A stretch of 64,000 nucleotides of DNA from CBDFKV01 sp965249035 (GTDB lineage Bacteria; Pseudomonadota; Gammaproteobacteria; Arenicellales; Poriferihabitantaceae), in the NCBI GenBank assembly GCA_965249035.1, contig CBDFKV010000007.1:1488001-1552000 (forward strand). Reading direction: 5' to 3'. A model generated the notes under the pieces. The model made no database searches and was not told the origin of the DNA. It saw nothing but the letters and a program-made list of their open reading frames with translations. Of this stretch, positions 44,050 to 53,533 are shown piece by piece. Positions within the stretch are counted from its first letter, which is position 1. Each line of letters starts with the position of its first letter. A program made the translations under genes and the position numbers.

Positions 44050-46098
44050 TTACGATAATAAGCGATCAATCATGTCGCTATCGGCGATATTAGGAATAGT
44101 GACTTTCAATTGCGGTTCAGCTTCCATGGCACGTCTAATTGCTGAAATCGCTCCCTCATTGCGTGCCCAGTTGCGTCGTGCAATGCCGTTGTTAACGTCC
44201 CAATAGAGCATTGAGGTTAAACGGCGATCCGAATCCGCGGTGCCATCCAGAACCATGCCGAAACCACCGTTAATGACTTCGCCCCAGCCCACGCCGCCGC
44301 CGTTATGGATTGATACCCAAGTCGCCCCACGAAAGCTGTCGCCGATCACGTTCTGTATCGCCATATCTGCTGTAAATTGGGAGCCGTCGTAGATATCAGC
44401 CGTTTCACGGAAAGGGGAATCGGTACCAGACACATCATGGTGATCACGGCCCAACACAACCGGCGCAGATATTTTTCCTTCTGCGATAGCCTGGTTGAAT
44501 GCTTTCGCGATTTTGATACGACCCTCCGCATCGGCATATAAAATTCTCGCTTGTGAACCCACTACGAGCCGATTTTTACCCGCTGCCTTGATCCAATGAA
44601 TATTGTCCTCCATCTGCTGCTGAATGTCGGCTGGTGAGTGCTGCCTGATTGTTTCCAGCACTTTGGTGGCAATCTGATCGGTGGCTTCCAAATCCGCAGG
44701 ATCGCAAGAAGTACATACCCAGCGAAATGGCCCAAACCCATAATCAAAACACATGGGGCCCATGATGTCTTCAACGTATGACGGATATATGAAACGACCG
44801 TTTTTCTTTACGATATTTGCGCCAGCGCGACTGGACTCCAATAAAAACGCGTTGCCATAATCAAAGAAATACGTGCCCCGGTCTGTATGTTGTTTAATGG
44901 CCTCGACTTGGCGCCTTAACGACTCCTGCACACGCTTTTTAAACTCGACGGGATCATTTGCCATCATCTCATTTGCGGCCTCTAACCCCAAGCCAATCGG
45001 GTAATATCCGCCTGCCCACGGGTTGTGAAGCGATGTCTGGTCAGAACCCATATCAACATAAAGCCCCTCCTTGGCAAAATGTTCCCAAACCTCAACAATA
45101 TTACCTTCGAAGGCGATGGAGACTACTTCTTGGTTCGCCTTGGCTTCCCGCACTCGTTTTACCAGATTGTCCAGATTGTCTATCACTTCGTCGACCCATC
45201 CTTGAGAATGCCGCTTACTCACCGCTTTTGGATTCACTTCAGCCGTTACCGAAATCACGCCCGCAATATTTGCCGCTTTAGGTTGCGCACCGCTCATGCC
45301 TCCCAAGCCGGAAGTCACAAACAGCTTTCCTTCTAAGCCTTCTCCTTTTTTTGAGATTAATCTACCCGCATTCAAAACCGTAATCGTCGTGCCGTGAACA
45401 ATACCCTGAGGACCGATATACATAAATGACCCGGCCGTCATCTGGCTATACTGGGTAACACCCAAAGCATTAAAGCGTTCCCAATCATCTTGTTTGGAAT
45501 AATTGGGAATCATCATGCCGTTTGTCACCACTACGCGAGGCGCGTCTTTATGTGACGGAAACAGCCCGAGGGGGTGCCCTGAGTAAAGCACCAAAGTCTG
45601 CTCGTCTGTCATTTCTGATAAATACTGCATGGTCAGGCGGTACTGTGCCCAATTCTGAAAAACCGCACCATTCCCACCGTAGGTAATCAGCTCGTGTGGG
45701 TGCTGCGCAACCGCATAGTCGAGATTGTTGCTCAACATCATCATAATCGCCGCAGCCTGCTTGCACTGGTGCGGGTAGTCTTGAATGTGACGTGCGCTGA
45801 TCATGTAGTCAGGGCGGTAGCGATACATATAAATGCGCCCGTAGGTCTTCAGCTCCTCAGCAAATTCCGGCGCCAAGGTTGGATGATGCTCACTCGGAAA
45901 GTAGCGCAAGGCATTTTTCAACGCCAGCTTCTTTTCATCAACCGAGAGAATATCTTTGCGCACCGGTGCGTGATTGATACTGACATCATACTGCTTCTTT
46001 TCAGGGATATTTGCGGGGATGCCCGCTCGGATCGCAGCCTGAAAGTCCTCTAAAGTCATTCCGAGATCGGCCAATGGAGTTGATGGTTTAGTATTCAT
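44050..46098 (-). CDS. hutU: Urocanate hydratase, long eukaryote-type
   Basis: Second step of histidine degradation, adding water to urocanate to give imidazolone propionate, with NAD+ as electrophilic cofactor. The core motifs are intact: ITYGGNGAVFQNWAQYRLTM, YSGHPLGLFPS, TSGLGGMSGAQ (NAD contact), and GFGPFRWVCTSCDP with the active-site Cys 462. At 682 residues it is about 125 longer than the roughly 555-residue enzyme usual in Proteobacteria. The N-terminal extension (HAPVRKD...LALKNALRYFPSE) and internal insertions match the animal UROC1 type. It ends the hutI-H-G-U operon. Confidence 0.96.
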   Translation of the reverse strand: MNTKPSTPLADLGMTLEDFQAAIRAGIPANIPEKKQYDVSINHAPVRKDILSVDEKKLALKNALRYFPSEHHPTLAPEFAEELKTYGRIYMYRYRPDYMISARHIQDYPHQCKQAAAIMMMLSNNLDYAVAQHPHELITYGGNGAVFQNWAQYRLTMQYLSEMTDEQTLVLYSGHPLGLFPSHKDAPRVVVTNGMMIPNYSKQDDWERFNALGVTQYSQMTAGSFMYIGPQGIVHGTTITVLNAGRLISKKGEGLEGKLFVTSGLGGMSGAQPKAANIAGVISVTAEVNPKAVSKRHSQGWVDEVIDNLDNLVKRVREAKANQEVVSIAFEGNIVEVWEHFAKEGLYVDMGSDQTSLHNPWAGGYYPIGLGLEAANEMMANDPVEFKKRVQESLRRQVEAIKQHTDRGTYFFDYGNAFLLESSRAGANIVKKNGRFIYPSYVEDIMGPMCFDYGFGPFRWVCTSCDPADLEATDQIATKVLETIRQHSPADIQQQMEDNIHWIKAAGKNRLVVGSQARILYADAEGRIKIAKAFNQAIAEGKISAPVVLGRDHHDVSGTDSPFRETADIYDGSQFTADMAIQNVIGDSFRGATWVSIHNGGGVGWGEVINGGFGMVLDGTADSDRRLTSMLYWDVNNGIARRNWARNEGAISAIRRAMEAEPQLKVTIPNIADSDMIDRLLS

Positions 46099-46131
46099 GG
46101 TTTCGCGCCTAAGAAAGTATAAATATAGCGA

Positions 46132-46932
46132 TTAAATTAGTATGCCGGAACGCCCAAGCGCATCCAGCTCCTCAAGCATGGCTTTCAAATAAACTCGGAT
46201 CTGCACAGCCTGATCATCTTGCCAATTCCAGGGAGGGGCTTCGTGCATATACGCTCTTTGTGCAAGCTCCAATTGAATCGCATGTATGCCAGTTTCCGGG
46301 CGACCGTAATGGCGTGTGGTCCAACCCCCTTTGAAACGTCCGTTGAGAGTAAAATCATATTCTGGTGATCGCTTGACTACCCTGATAGCGGCCTCCTCGA
46401 CAGACGAGTGGCATGATGCACTGGAATGGGTGCCAATATTGAAAACGGGTAAAGTGCCGTCGAATAAATAGGGTATGTTTGAACGAATTGAGTGGCAATC
46501 GAACAGAATGGCGACGCCGTGGATTTTCTGAACCCGCTCTAATTCCTTTGCCAGTGCGACGTGATAGGGGGCGTGAAAGCTCAGTTGGCGCGCAGCTGTT
46601 TCATCAGCACTTGGCTGTGCGCCCTTTTTCCAGATGTCCTGGCCATCAAAATCTGTGCTCGGGCAAAGCGACGTGGTGTTTTGTCCCGGATATAGCGAGG
46701 TGTTTTCCGGGTCGCGATTGGCATCAACCACATAGCGATGGACCATGCATTTAACCTCGGTTGCCCCCTTCAGCAATCCGTCATAAAGCCGTGTGATATG
46801 CCAGTCGGTATCCGATAGGCGCGCTCCCCGATCATTGAGGCGAATAGCAATTTCCTTCGGAATATAGGTACCACCGTGGGGTTGCGCCAACACCACAGCG
46901 CTATTTCCCTGGACGACCTTAAAGACGTTCAC
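46132..46932 (-). CDS. hutG: N-formylglutamate deformylase
   Basis: Last step of the HutF/HutG branch, hydrolysing N-formylglutamate to glutamate and formate. I chose a GTG start at 46932 that overlaps the hutH stop as GTGA, giving 266 residues; the open frame upstream is inside hutH. QPHGGTYIPKEI, DTDWHITRLYD (zinc site), VDANRDPENTSLYPGQNTT and ILFDCHSIRSNIP are family motifs. Co-occurrence with hutF confirms the deformylase rather than the formimidoylglutamase branch. Confidence 0.93.
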   Translation of the reverse strand: MNVFKVVQGNSAVVLAQPHGGTYIPKEIAIRLNDRGARLSDTDWHITRLYDGLLKGATEVKCMVHRYVVDANRDPENTSLYPGQNTTSLCPSTDFDGQDIWKKGAQPSADETAARQLSFHAPYHVALAKELERVQKIHGVAILFDCHSIRSNIPYLFDGTLPVFNIGTHSSASCHSSVEEAAIRVVKRSPEYDFTLNGRFKGGWTTRHYGRPETGIHAIQLELAQRAYMHEAPPWNWQDDQAVQIRVYLKAMLEELDALGRSGILI

Positions 46933-48467
46933 GTGCTTAATGCTGGCAAGTCCACACCAATGCCTTGTCCCAAGATGCCGCTTGCCACCAGTGTTGCTGC
47001 TGCCTCGATATCGGTTGCCAAATATCGGTCTTCGCCTAGGGAGGCAACTTCCTTGCGAAAATGCAAGATCACGTTTTGCAACGGTATGCTGCTCGTAAGC
47101 GGTGCACGAGACTCGATCCCTTGTGCTGCACACATCAATTCAACGCCTAAAATATAGTTCAGGTTCTCAACCATCGGAAGTAGCCGACGAGCGCCGTGCG
47201 CAGCCATCGAGACGTGGTCTTCCTGGTTGGCCGAAGTGGGTGTGCTGTCGGTTACGCAGGGGTTGGCGAGGTGTTTATTTTCACTCATGAGCGCGGCGGT
47301 GGTGATTTCGGCCACCATCAATCCAGAGTTCAGCCCAGGCTCGGCAGTAAGAAATGGTGGCAAGTCATGACTCAAGGTCGGGTCGACCATTAAAGCCACC
47401 CGGCGCTGAGCAATGGCTCCTATTTCCGATAGCGCCAACGCAATCATGTCCGCGGCAAAGCCGACAGGTTCGGCGTGGAAATTTCCTCCCGAAGCAATCA
47501 GGCCATCGTCAACCAGAACCAAGGGATTGTCGGTGGCGGCGTTAGCCTCGATCTCTAGCGTAGCACCGGCTTGACGCAATACATCCATTGCCGCCCCGAC
47601 AACTTGCGGCTGGCAGCGAATGCAATAGGGGTCTTGTACACGGGAATCATCGCAGTGGTGGCTTTCGCGAATTTCAGAACCGTGCAAAATGTTCCGTAAC
47701 GTAGCGGCGGCTTCAATCTGCCCAATTTGGCCCCTTAGTTTGTGAATCCCCGGATGCAGCGGCACCGTTGAACCCATAATGGCATCCGTTGACATGGCGG
47801 AGATAATCAAGCCGTTCTGCGCGGCGCGCCATGCCTCGAAAAGGCCTGATAAAGCAAATGCGGTAGAAAACTGGGTACCGTTGATGAAGGCGAGCCCTTC
47901 CTTGGGGCCAAGCTCAACCGCTTGTAAACCCGCTCGCTCGAGCGCTTTCGCCCCACAAAGTCGCTCCGCTTTGTATTCGGCTTCACCTTCGCCAATCATG
48001 ACGGCCGTCATATGGGACAAAGGAGCCAAATCACCTGAGGCGCCAACAGACCCCTTTTCAGGCACAACCGGAGTCACACCACGAGCCAGCATCTCCTGCA
48101 GCAACTCGACCAATTGCCAGCGCACTCCCGATGCGCCGCGACCAAAACTGAGGAGTTTTAAAGACATCATCAGACGCACGACTCTGCGCGGCACCGGCTG
48201 GCCCACCCCACAGCAGTGGCTAAGAATCAAATTACGTTGCAGCTTTGCCGTATCCTCCGGCGCGATCTTTAGGCTGGCCAGCTTGCCAAAGCCTGTATTC
48301 ACACCGTAGACGGCTGGCTCACCCATCGCGGCTAATGCGATGTACTCCGCGGCTTTCTCCACGTTCTGTTTGCAAGAAATATCCAGAGCAACCGGCGTTT
48401 CATTCCAGTAAATATCTGCCAGCGTCTCTAGGGAGACTGAACCGGGGATCAAGGAAAGGATGTTCAT
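46929..48467 (-). CDS. hutH: Histidine ammonia-lyase
   Basis: First step of histidine breakdown, eliminating ammonia to give urocanate. The Ala-Ser-Gly triad that forms the MIO cofactor is at 143-145 within GSVGASGDLAPLSH. VYGVNTGFGKLA (substrate loop Tyr), FINGTQFSTAF and QDPYCIRCQPQVVGA are also present. The 512-residue length is normal. It overlaps hutI upstream and hutG downstream by four bases each. Confidence 0.98.
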   Translation of the reverse strand: MNILSLIPGSVSLETLADIYWNETPVALDISCKQNVEKAAEYIALAAMGEPAVYGVNTGFGKLASLKIAPEDTAKLQRNLILSHCCGVGQPVPRRVVRLMMSLKLLSFGRGASGVRWQLVELLQEMLARGVTPVVPEKGSVGASGDLAPLSHMTAVMIGEGEAEYKAERLCGAKALERAGLQAVELGPKEGLAFINGTQFSTAFALSGLFEAWRAAQNGLIISAMSTDAIMGSTVPLHPGIHKLRGQIGQIEAAATLRNILHGSEIRESHHCDDSRVQDPYCIRCQPQVVGAAMDVLRQAGATLEIEANAATDNPLVLVDDGLIASGGNFHAEPVGFAADMIALALSEIGAIAQRRVALMVDPTLSHDLPPFLTAEPGLNSGLMVAEITTAALMSENKHLANPCVTDSTPTSANQEDHVSMAAHGARRLLPMVENLNYILGVELMCAAQGIESRAPLTSSIPLQNVILHFRKEVASLGEDRYLATDIEAAATLVASGILGQGIGVDLPALST

Positions 48468-49687
48468 GCAGAACCTCCAAAGATTCTTAAACTGAGCGGA
48501 TTAAATCCCATACGATAGGCAAGCTCAGCTGGATGGCTAACATCCCACACAGCCAGATCAGCCCGACAGCCGGGTGCAATCATGCCCGTATCAGCTAGTC
48601 CCAGAGCACGAGCTGCGTTGCGTGTCGCACCAGCCAGCGCTTCTTCAGGCGTCAACCTGAACAGGGAACAAGCCATGTTCATGCAGAGCAGCATCGATGT
48701 CAGCGGAGAAGATCCGGGATTGCAGTCGGTGGCGATGGCAATAGGAACCTTATGTTTTCTTAGTAAGGCAATGGGCGGCAAACACTTTTCTTGAAGCGTA
48801 TAAAATGCCCCCGGAAGAAGTACAGCTGCTGTGCCGGCTGAGGCCATGGCTCGGACCCCCTCTTCATCGAGATACTCAAGGTGGTCAGCCGAAATTGCTG
48901 AGTGGGTAGCGGCTAAAATTGCCCCTTTCTGATTGGAGAGTTGCTCCGCATGGAGTTTGACTGGAAGCCCCAGCGTTTTAGCCACTTCAAAGACCCGATT
49001 GATTTGCTCGGTATTGAAAGCGATGCCTTCGCAGAAGCCATCCACGCAGTCGACTAACCCAGCCTCATGCGCTTCAATCAAAGTTGGGATGCATACCTTA
49101 TCGATATAATCATCAGCGCGGCCATCGTATTCAGGCGGAACAGTATGTGCGCCCAAGAAGGTAGTCTGCACCCGTATAGGACGCACCTGCGGTATTCGCC
49201 TTGCTACTTCCAACATCCGTAACTCTGTGTCCCGATCCAAACCATAGCCAGATTTAATCTCGATGAGCGACACGCCTTCCGCGATCAAGGCATCTACAAA
49301 CCGAAGCGCATCGCTCAACAATTGCTCCTCGCTAGCCTCGCGTGTGGCTTTCACCGTTGAGATGATGCCGCCTCCATTTCGTGCAATCTCTGCGTACGAC
49401 GTCCCTTCGAGTAGCATCTCAAACTCTCGTGCACGATTCCCACCCGCAATAATATGGCTATGGCAGTCAATCAGTGCCGGAGTCACCAGACAGCCTTTCA
49501 AATCCTGTGAGGGAAGCTGGTCAAATGCTGCGGGAAGTTGGCGACGATCTCCTACCCAGGCGATCTTGTCGTCGACAAGGGCGATCGCCCCGTCTTCTAT
49601 CAAACCATAGGGTGAACCATGGGGGCCTGTTTCAACCGCCATCGTTGCAGCTCGCAGGTTGTAGAGAAGTACGTTCGATACCAACAT
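48464..49687 (-). CDS. hutI: Imidazolonepropionase
   Basis: Amidohydrolase-superfamily enzyme, third step of histidine catabolism, opening the imidazolone ring to N-formimidoyl-glutamate. Metal ligands His 76 and His 78 are in LIDCHSHIIAGGNRAREFE, and the conserved IEIKSGYGLD, VKLHAEQLSN, SADHLEYLDEEG and ATDCNPGSSP follow. The 407-residue length is normal. It is the first gene of the hutI-H-G-U operon and is divergent from hutF, with HutC-like sites between. Confidence 0.97.
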   Translation of the reverse strand: MLVSNVLLYNLRAATMAVETGPHGSPYGLIEDGAIALVDDKIAWVGDRRQLPAAFDQLPSQDLKGCLVTPALIDCHSHIIAGGNRAREFEMLLEGTSYAEIARNGGGIISTVKATREASEEQLLSDALRFVDALIAEGVSLIEIKSGYGLDRDTELRMLEVARRIPQVRPIRVQTTFLGAHTVPPEYDGRADDYIDKVCIPTLIEAHEAGLVDCVDGFCEGIAFNTEQINRVFEVAKTLGLPVKLHAEQLSNQKGAILAATHSAISADHLEYLDEEGVRAMASAGTAAVLLPGAFYTLQEKCLPPIALLRKHKVPIAIATDCNPGSSPLTSMLLCMNMACSLFRLTPEEALAGATRNAARALGLADTGMIAPGCRADLAVWDVSHPAELAYRMGFNPLSLRIFGGSA

Positions 49688-49751
49688 AAAACAGGAATAG
49701 GAGGATTTAAAATGGCTTTACAACAGCTATTATGTATAATATTAACATCAT

Positions 49752-49765
49752 TATGTCTATACATA
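49752..49765. promoter_or_regulatory. Candidate HutC operator in the hutI-hutF divergent region
   Basis: TATGTCTATACATA is a near-perfect inverted repeat of the TGTnTATACA type used by HutC regulators. It lies 14 bases before the hutF ATG. A related symmetric sequence ATTATGTATAAT is found at 49729-49740. The 91-base gap must hold both promoters, so binding here could control both operons. Confidence 0.6.
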
Positions 49766-49778
49766 TAGGGCTATTTCG

Positions 49779-51146
49779 ATGACTATATATGCTCAAACCG
49801 CCTACCTGGGAAAAGGAAAGGGGTGGACACACAAAGTCCGGTTACACATTCAAGACGGAAGCATTGTCTCAATCACCGAAGAAAGCGGACCACAAAGCAA
49901 CGATGTGCGAGTTGATGTATTGCTGCCTGCACTCGCCAATTTACATAGCCATGCCTTCCAAAGAGCCATGGCAGGAATGACAGAATATAGAGCCGCCGGG
50001 GCGGACAGCTTTTGGACCTGGCGGCAGCTTATGTATCAGTTCCTCAATGGACTCAATCCCGATCATGTGGAGTCTATTTCCGCCTTGGTACAGATGGAAA
50101 TGCTGGAAGCTGGGTATGCGTGCGTAGGTGAATTTCACTACCTGCACCACCAACCGGGCGGGCAAAAGTATGATGTGGTAAGCGAAATGTCGCAACGAAT
50201 TTTGTCCGCCGCAAATCGTACAGGCATAGGAATGACTTTGCTCCCAGTGCTGTATACCTATGGTGGAGCAAATGGTCAGGCTCTAAGCGGCGGACAAAAA
50301 CGTTTTGCTTGTGATGTGGATTTGTTTAATCTGTTGGTAGAAGAAATGCGCGCCTGTGCGGGTTTGGTTAGCAAAGATACCCAAGTGGGTATCGCACCGC
50401 ACTCTTTGCGTGCCACAGTTCCGGAAGATTTGACACGACTGGTTAATGACCATCAGCAGGGCCCAATCCACATTCACATCGCTGAACAACCCCAAGAAGT
50501 CGCTGAAATAAAAGCCTGGTTAGGTGCGCGGCCTGTGGAATGGTTACTACACAATGTACCCGTTAATCAAAGGTGGTGCTTGGTTCACGCGACGCATATG
50601 TCGGAGACAGAAACGGTCAACATGGCACGAAGTGGTGCGGTTGCGGGGTTGTGCCCGATCACGGAGGCCAATCTTGGCGATGGCGCGTTTAACGGAGCAG
50701 CGTATTTGGAGAGTGGTGGAGTGTTCGGTATTGGGTCCGATTCCAACGTAAGAATTTCTCTGACAGAGGAATTGAGAACGCTAGAATACTCACAACGTTT
50801 GCGTGATCTGGCACGAAACGTCTTGGTTGTAGGCGAAGGTTCGGTTGGTGCGCAGATCTATCGGGGGGCCGCAGCAGGTGGCGCGCGCGCATTGAATCGT
50901 GACTCTGGGGAGATTCGCGTTGGGGCTTTGGCTGATTTGGTGGCCATCGATAGGAAAGACCCATCACTGATGGCCCTCGCTGATGGCCAGCTGTTTGATG
51001 GCCTATGCTTCGCGGCCAGTGATCGCGTTATCACCGATGTTTGGTCTGCAGGGCGCCATATGGTTCGAAATGGTAGACATATATCCCGTGACGAAATTAT
51101 CGCCGACTACAGCTCGACGATGTCCTCATTGATTAATAATAGTTAG
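49779..51146 (+). CDS. hutF: Formimidoylglutamate deiminase
   Basis: Amidohydrolase-family enzyme converting N-formimidoyl-glutamate to N-formylglutamate and ammonia. The conserved LHSHAFQRAMAGMTEYR is near residues 52-69 (metal His pair), followed by CVGEFHYLHHQPGG, GIAPHSLRA, IHIHIAEQ, LVHATHMSE and the metal Asp in GIGSDSNVRIS. The 455-residue length is normal. It diverges from hutI and is followed by hutC after 28 bases. Confidence 0.96.
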   Translation: MTIYAQTAYLGKGKGWTHKVRLHIQDGSIVSITEESGPQSNDVRVDVLLPALANLHSHAFQRAMAGMTEYRAAGADSFWTWRQLMYQFLNGLNPDHVESISALVQMEMLEAGYACVGEFHYLHHQPGGQKYDVVSEMSQRILSAANRTGIGMTLLPVLYTYGGANGQALSGGQKRFACDVDLFNLLVEEMRACAGLVSKDTQVGIAPHSLRATVPEDLTRLVNDHQQGPIHIHIAEQPQEVAEIKAWLGARPVEWLLHNVPVNQRWCLVHATHMSETETVNMARSGAVAGLCPITEANLGDGAFNGAAYLESGGVFGIGSDSNVRISLTEELRTLEYSQRLRDLARNVLVVGEGSVGAQIYRGAAAGGARALNRDSGEIRVGALADLVAIDRKDPSLMALADGQLFDGLCFAASDRVITDVWSAGRHMVRNGRHISRDEIIADYSSTMSSLINNS

Positions 51147-51174
51147 CTTACGTATTTAGTTAGAGGAAAACCGA

Positions 51175-51891
51175 ATGGCAGGAGAAATAAAGTTTGGGTA
51201 CCGAGAAATAAAGGAAATAATCCTACAGCGTTTAAGCGATGGAACCTGGCCATCCGGATCCTTTCTGCCCAATGAAACAGCCCTTGCCGAAGAGTTTGGC
51301 TGTGCGCGTGCAACCGTCAATCGCGCCCTGCGAGAGCTGGCTGATGATGGCCTGTTGGATCGTAAACGTAAAACCGGGACAAAAGTCAGTCAAAGGTCCT
51401 CACGTAAAGCAAACCTAGAGATACTATTCACCCGTCTTGAAATTGAGGCGAAAGGGGCAGCTTATCGGTATCACTTGCTAAGTCGCGAGATCATTGAAGC
51501 ACCTCTTTGGCTGTGTGGACGCATTGGGCTGGTCAAACAGGAACAGATGCTGCACCTGCGCTGCATGCACTACGCAGACAATCACCCTTTCCAATTCGAA
51601 GAGCGATGGATCAATCTTAAGGTCGTTCCTAGCGCAGAAAAAGAAAGTTATCAAAAAACTCCGCCGAGTGAATGGCTAGTGCAGGAAAAACCATTCACCG
51701 ATATTGAATTCACATACTCCGCTTGTGGCGCTGATGAAACCCAATCCAAATATTTGGGAATATTACCTAATCAAGCAATATTTTTAGGGGAGAGGACAAC
51801 GTGGCTCGAGGGTAAGCCCGTTACCTACGTTCGTTTGAGCTTCGCGCCCGGATATAAAATGCCTGTATTCACCAGCAACTACCACTTGTGA
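51175..51891 (+). CDS. hutC: Histidine utilisation repressor HutC (GntR/HutC family)
   Basis: 238-residue GntR-family regulator. The N-terminal winged helix covers about residues 8-75 (NETALAEEFGCARATVNRALRELADDGLLDRKRKTG), and the C-terminal UTRA ligand domain contains HLRCMHYADNHPFQFEERWIN and FLGERTTWLEGKPVTYVRL. HutC proteins bind urocanate and release the hut promoters. Its place after hutF, with TATGTCTATACATA in the divergent promoter, fits local control. RBS AGAGGAA lies 7 bases before the ATG. Confidence 0.94.
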   Translation: MAGEIKFGYREIKEIILQRLSDGTWPSGSFLPNETALAEEFGCARATVNRALRELADDGLLDRKRKTGTKVSQRSSRKANLEILFTRLEIEAKGAAYRYHLLSREIIEAPLWLCGRIGLVKQEQMLHLRCMHYADNHPFQFEERWINLKVVPSAEKESYQKTPPSEWLVQEKPFTDIEFTYSACGADETQSKYLGILPNQAIFLGERTTWLEGKPVTYVRLSFAPGYKMPVFTSNYHL

Positions 51892-51948
51892 GGATGCAAT
51901 AGGCTTCAGCCGGATAGCGCTATGTACTCAAATTTCCTAAGCTCACTG

Positions 51949-52371
51949 CTACAGAAGTTTAGTGGAGTCCGCCGCTGCGCGGTTGTGCGTTTTCGCTACG
52001 GACGCCTTCGTTAAGTTTTTGATAAATAGTCTATTCTGACTGTTTATGCTCATAATCCATCGGCCGTTGGAGCATTGAGCACAAATAATTTGCTGAGCGC
52101 TGTTCAGCTCAAGTCTGCCGAGCAATGAAGCGTTTTCCGCGATATCACGCGTATATATTCCACTACCGAAAACAACCACTTCCGCTGCATTGGCGAGCTC
52201 TAGAGCTTGCTGCGCTTTGACGGTAACGCCATTCATGGAAGTTACCTGATCGGAAGGACAGGTTATTTGAACGTTCCACCAAGCACTTTTCACACGATTC
52301 AGAATACCCAAAGCGATAAAGGAGTCCAACTCATTAAAGCCTTCAAAAGTCAGAATAGCGACATCCATCAT
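51949..52371 (-). pseudogene. Truncated DJ-1/PfpI-family gene
   Basis: The first about 100 residues have the DJ-1/PfpI pattern: MDVAILTFEGFNELDSFIALGIL, a central VVFGSGIYTRDI and IICAQCSNG, where the nucleophile-elbow Cys would be expected. Full-length relatives of about 190-230 residues continue for another 90 or more residues. Here the sequence switches to unrelated residues after CSNG and stops at about 140. The downstream 57 bases to hutC contain no remainder. It is probably a decayed gene; a short functional form cannot be excluded. Confidence 0.65.
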
Positions 52372-52440
52372 CTACGCCCCACAATAAATATTTACTAAAA
52401 ACAAAGGCGTTTGAAGCTGCCGCCTGAAGCTGGCACCTGG

Positions 52441-53436
52441 CTAGCTGATTGTCACCGCAACCACTGCCAAGAAATCACCGCTTTGAACCAGGCCAGGAAA
52501 ATGTCGGCCTGCGACGATGCCGGATCGTTTGGCTTTATACTCGATGGGCGGCACACCGGTTCTATCAACGGGCCAAATACGCGCGACAATATCGCCTTCG
52601 CTGATGGCTTGCCCTAGCGCAACGCAGGATTCAATCAGGCCATCGTGCTCTGAAAATACAAAGCAATTATCATCGGGCATGTCGAGCGCAACACTCGGCG
52701 CAGTTTCCAGCTCACCTTTTAGAATGCCGGAGTGAATTAATACGTTACGTATGCCCTTCTTGGCAATCTCGATAGTAGATTTGGTCGCTGTGCCACCTCC
52801 GCCCAGCTCTGTCGACACAAACACTTTGCCCATGTCTTCTGCTGCGGTGTCGTACATGCCGGCATTGTCGATTTCCATCAACATCATCGAAAAAGGCGCA
52901 TTAAAAGCCTGCATCGCTGCAACGCAGGCTCGTTGCTGAGTTTTATCGTCCAACACATGGGCGGCGGCAAACGGCAAAAACTCAAGCGTCTTTCCGCCAG
53001 AATGAATATCCACCACAACATCCACCATAGGCAGCAATGTACGTTGAAAGTAGTCTGCAATCTTTTCCGTAACCGTGCCATCCGGCCGACCAGGGAATGT
53101 GCGATTCATATTGCCAGCATCAATTGGTGAGGTGCGGGTGGCCGCTAGAAATGCAGGAAAGTTGAAGGCTGGCACGATGATCACTCGACCAGAAATATCG
53201 GCGGAGTCAAGGCTGTGAGCTAGGTTTTGCAGAGCAACTGGCCCTTCGTATTCATCGCCATGATTAGCGCCAGTAAGCAGAGCCGTTGGGCCCTCACCAT
53301 TGCGGGCTACGCACAGCGGAATCGTGATCGAACCCCAGGCGGAATCATTTCGGCTATACGGCAAACGTAAAAAACCGTGGTGAATACCATCCTGATCAAA
53401 GGGCACGGTCGAACTAATGGGGCTGAGTTTCGTCAT
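52441..53436 (-). CDS. doeB: Succinylglutamate desuccinylase/aspartoacylase-family deacylase, DoeB-like
   Basis: 331-residue zinc hydrolase of the M14-like AstE/ASPA family. Zinc ligands are expected at His 59 and Glu 62 (GANHGDEYEG) and His 145 (DIHSGGKTL); NMNRTFPG (109-116) is the substrate Asn/Arg block. Overall pattern and length fit DoeB, which removes the acetyl group from N-alpha-acetyl-diaminobutyrate in ectoine catabolism. The next gene encodes a class III aminotransferase as in doe clusters, but doeA (ectoine hydrolase) and doeC are absent here. The general deacylase call is firm; the ectoine role is inferred. Confidence 0.75.
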   Translation of the reverse strand: MTKLSPISSTVPFDQDGIHHGFLRLPYSRNDSAWGSITIPLCVARNGEGPTALLTGANHGDEYEGPVALQNLAHSLDSADISGRVIIVPAFNFPAFLAATRTSPIDAGNMNRTFPGRPDGTVTEKIADYFQRTLLPMVDVVVDIHSGGKTLEFLPFAAAHVLDDKTQQRACVAAMQAFNAPFSMMLMEIDNAGMYDTAAEDMGKVFVSTELGGGGTATKSTIEIAKKGIRNVLIHSGILKGELETAPSVALDMPDDNCFVFSEHDGLIESCVALGQAISEGDIVARIWPVDRTGVPPIEYKAKRSGIVAGRHFPGLVQSGDFLAVVAVTIS

Positions 53437-53533
53437 AGCGCAATCAGTATTAAATGTTTTGTTTGCAAGTTAGCTCATCTTTAGATGGTTGTTAATGCCT
53501 AGAGTGATATTGATCTCAATGAGAGTGCCAGAA

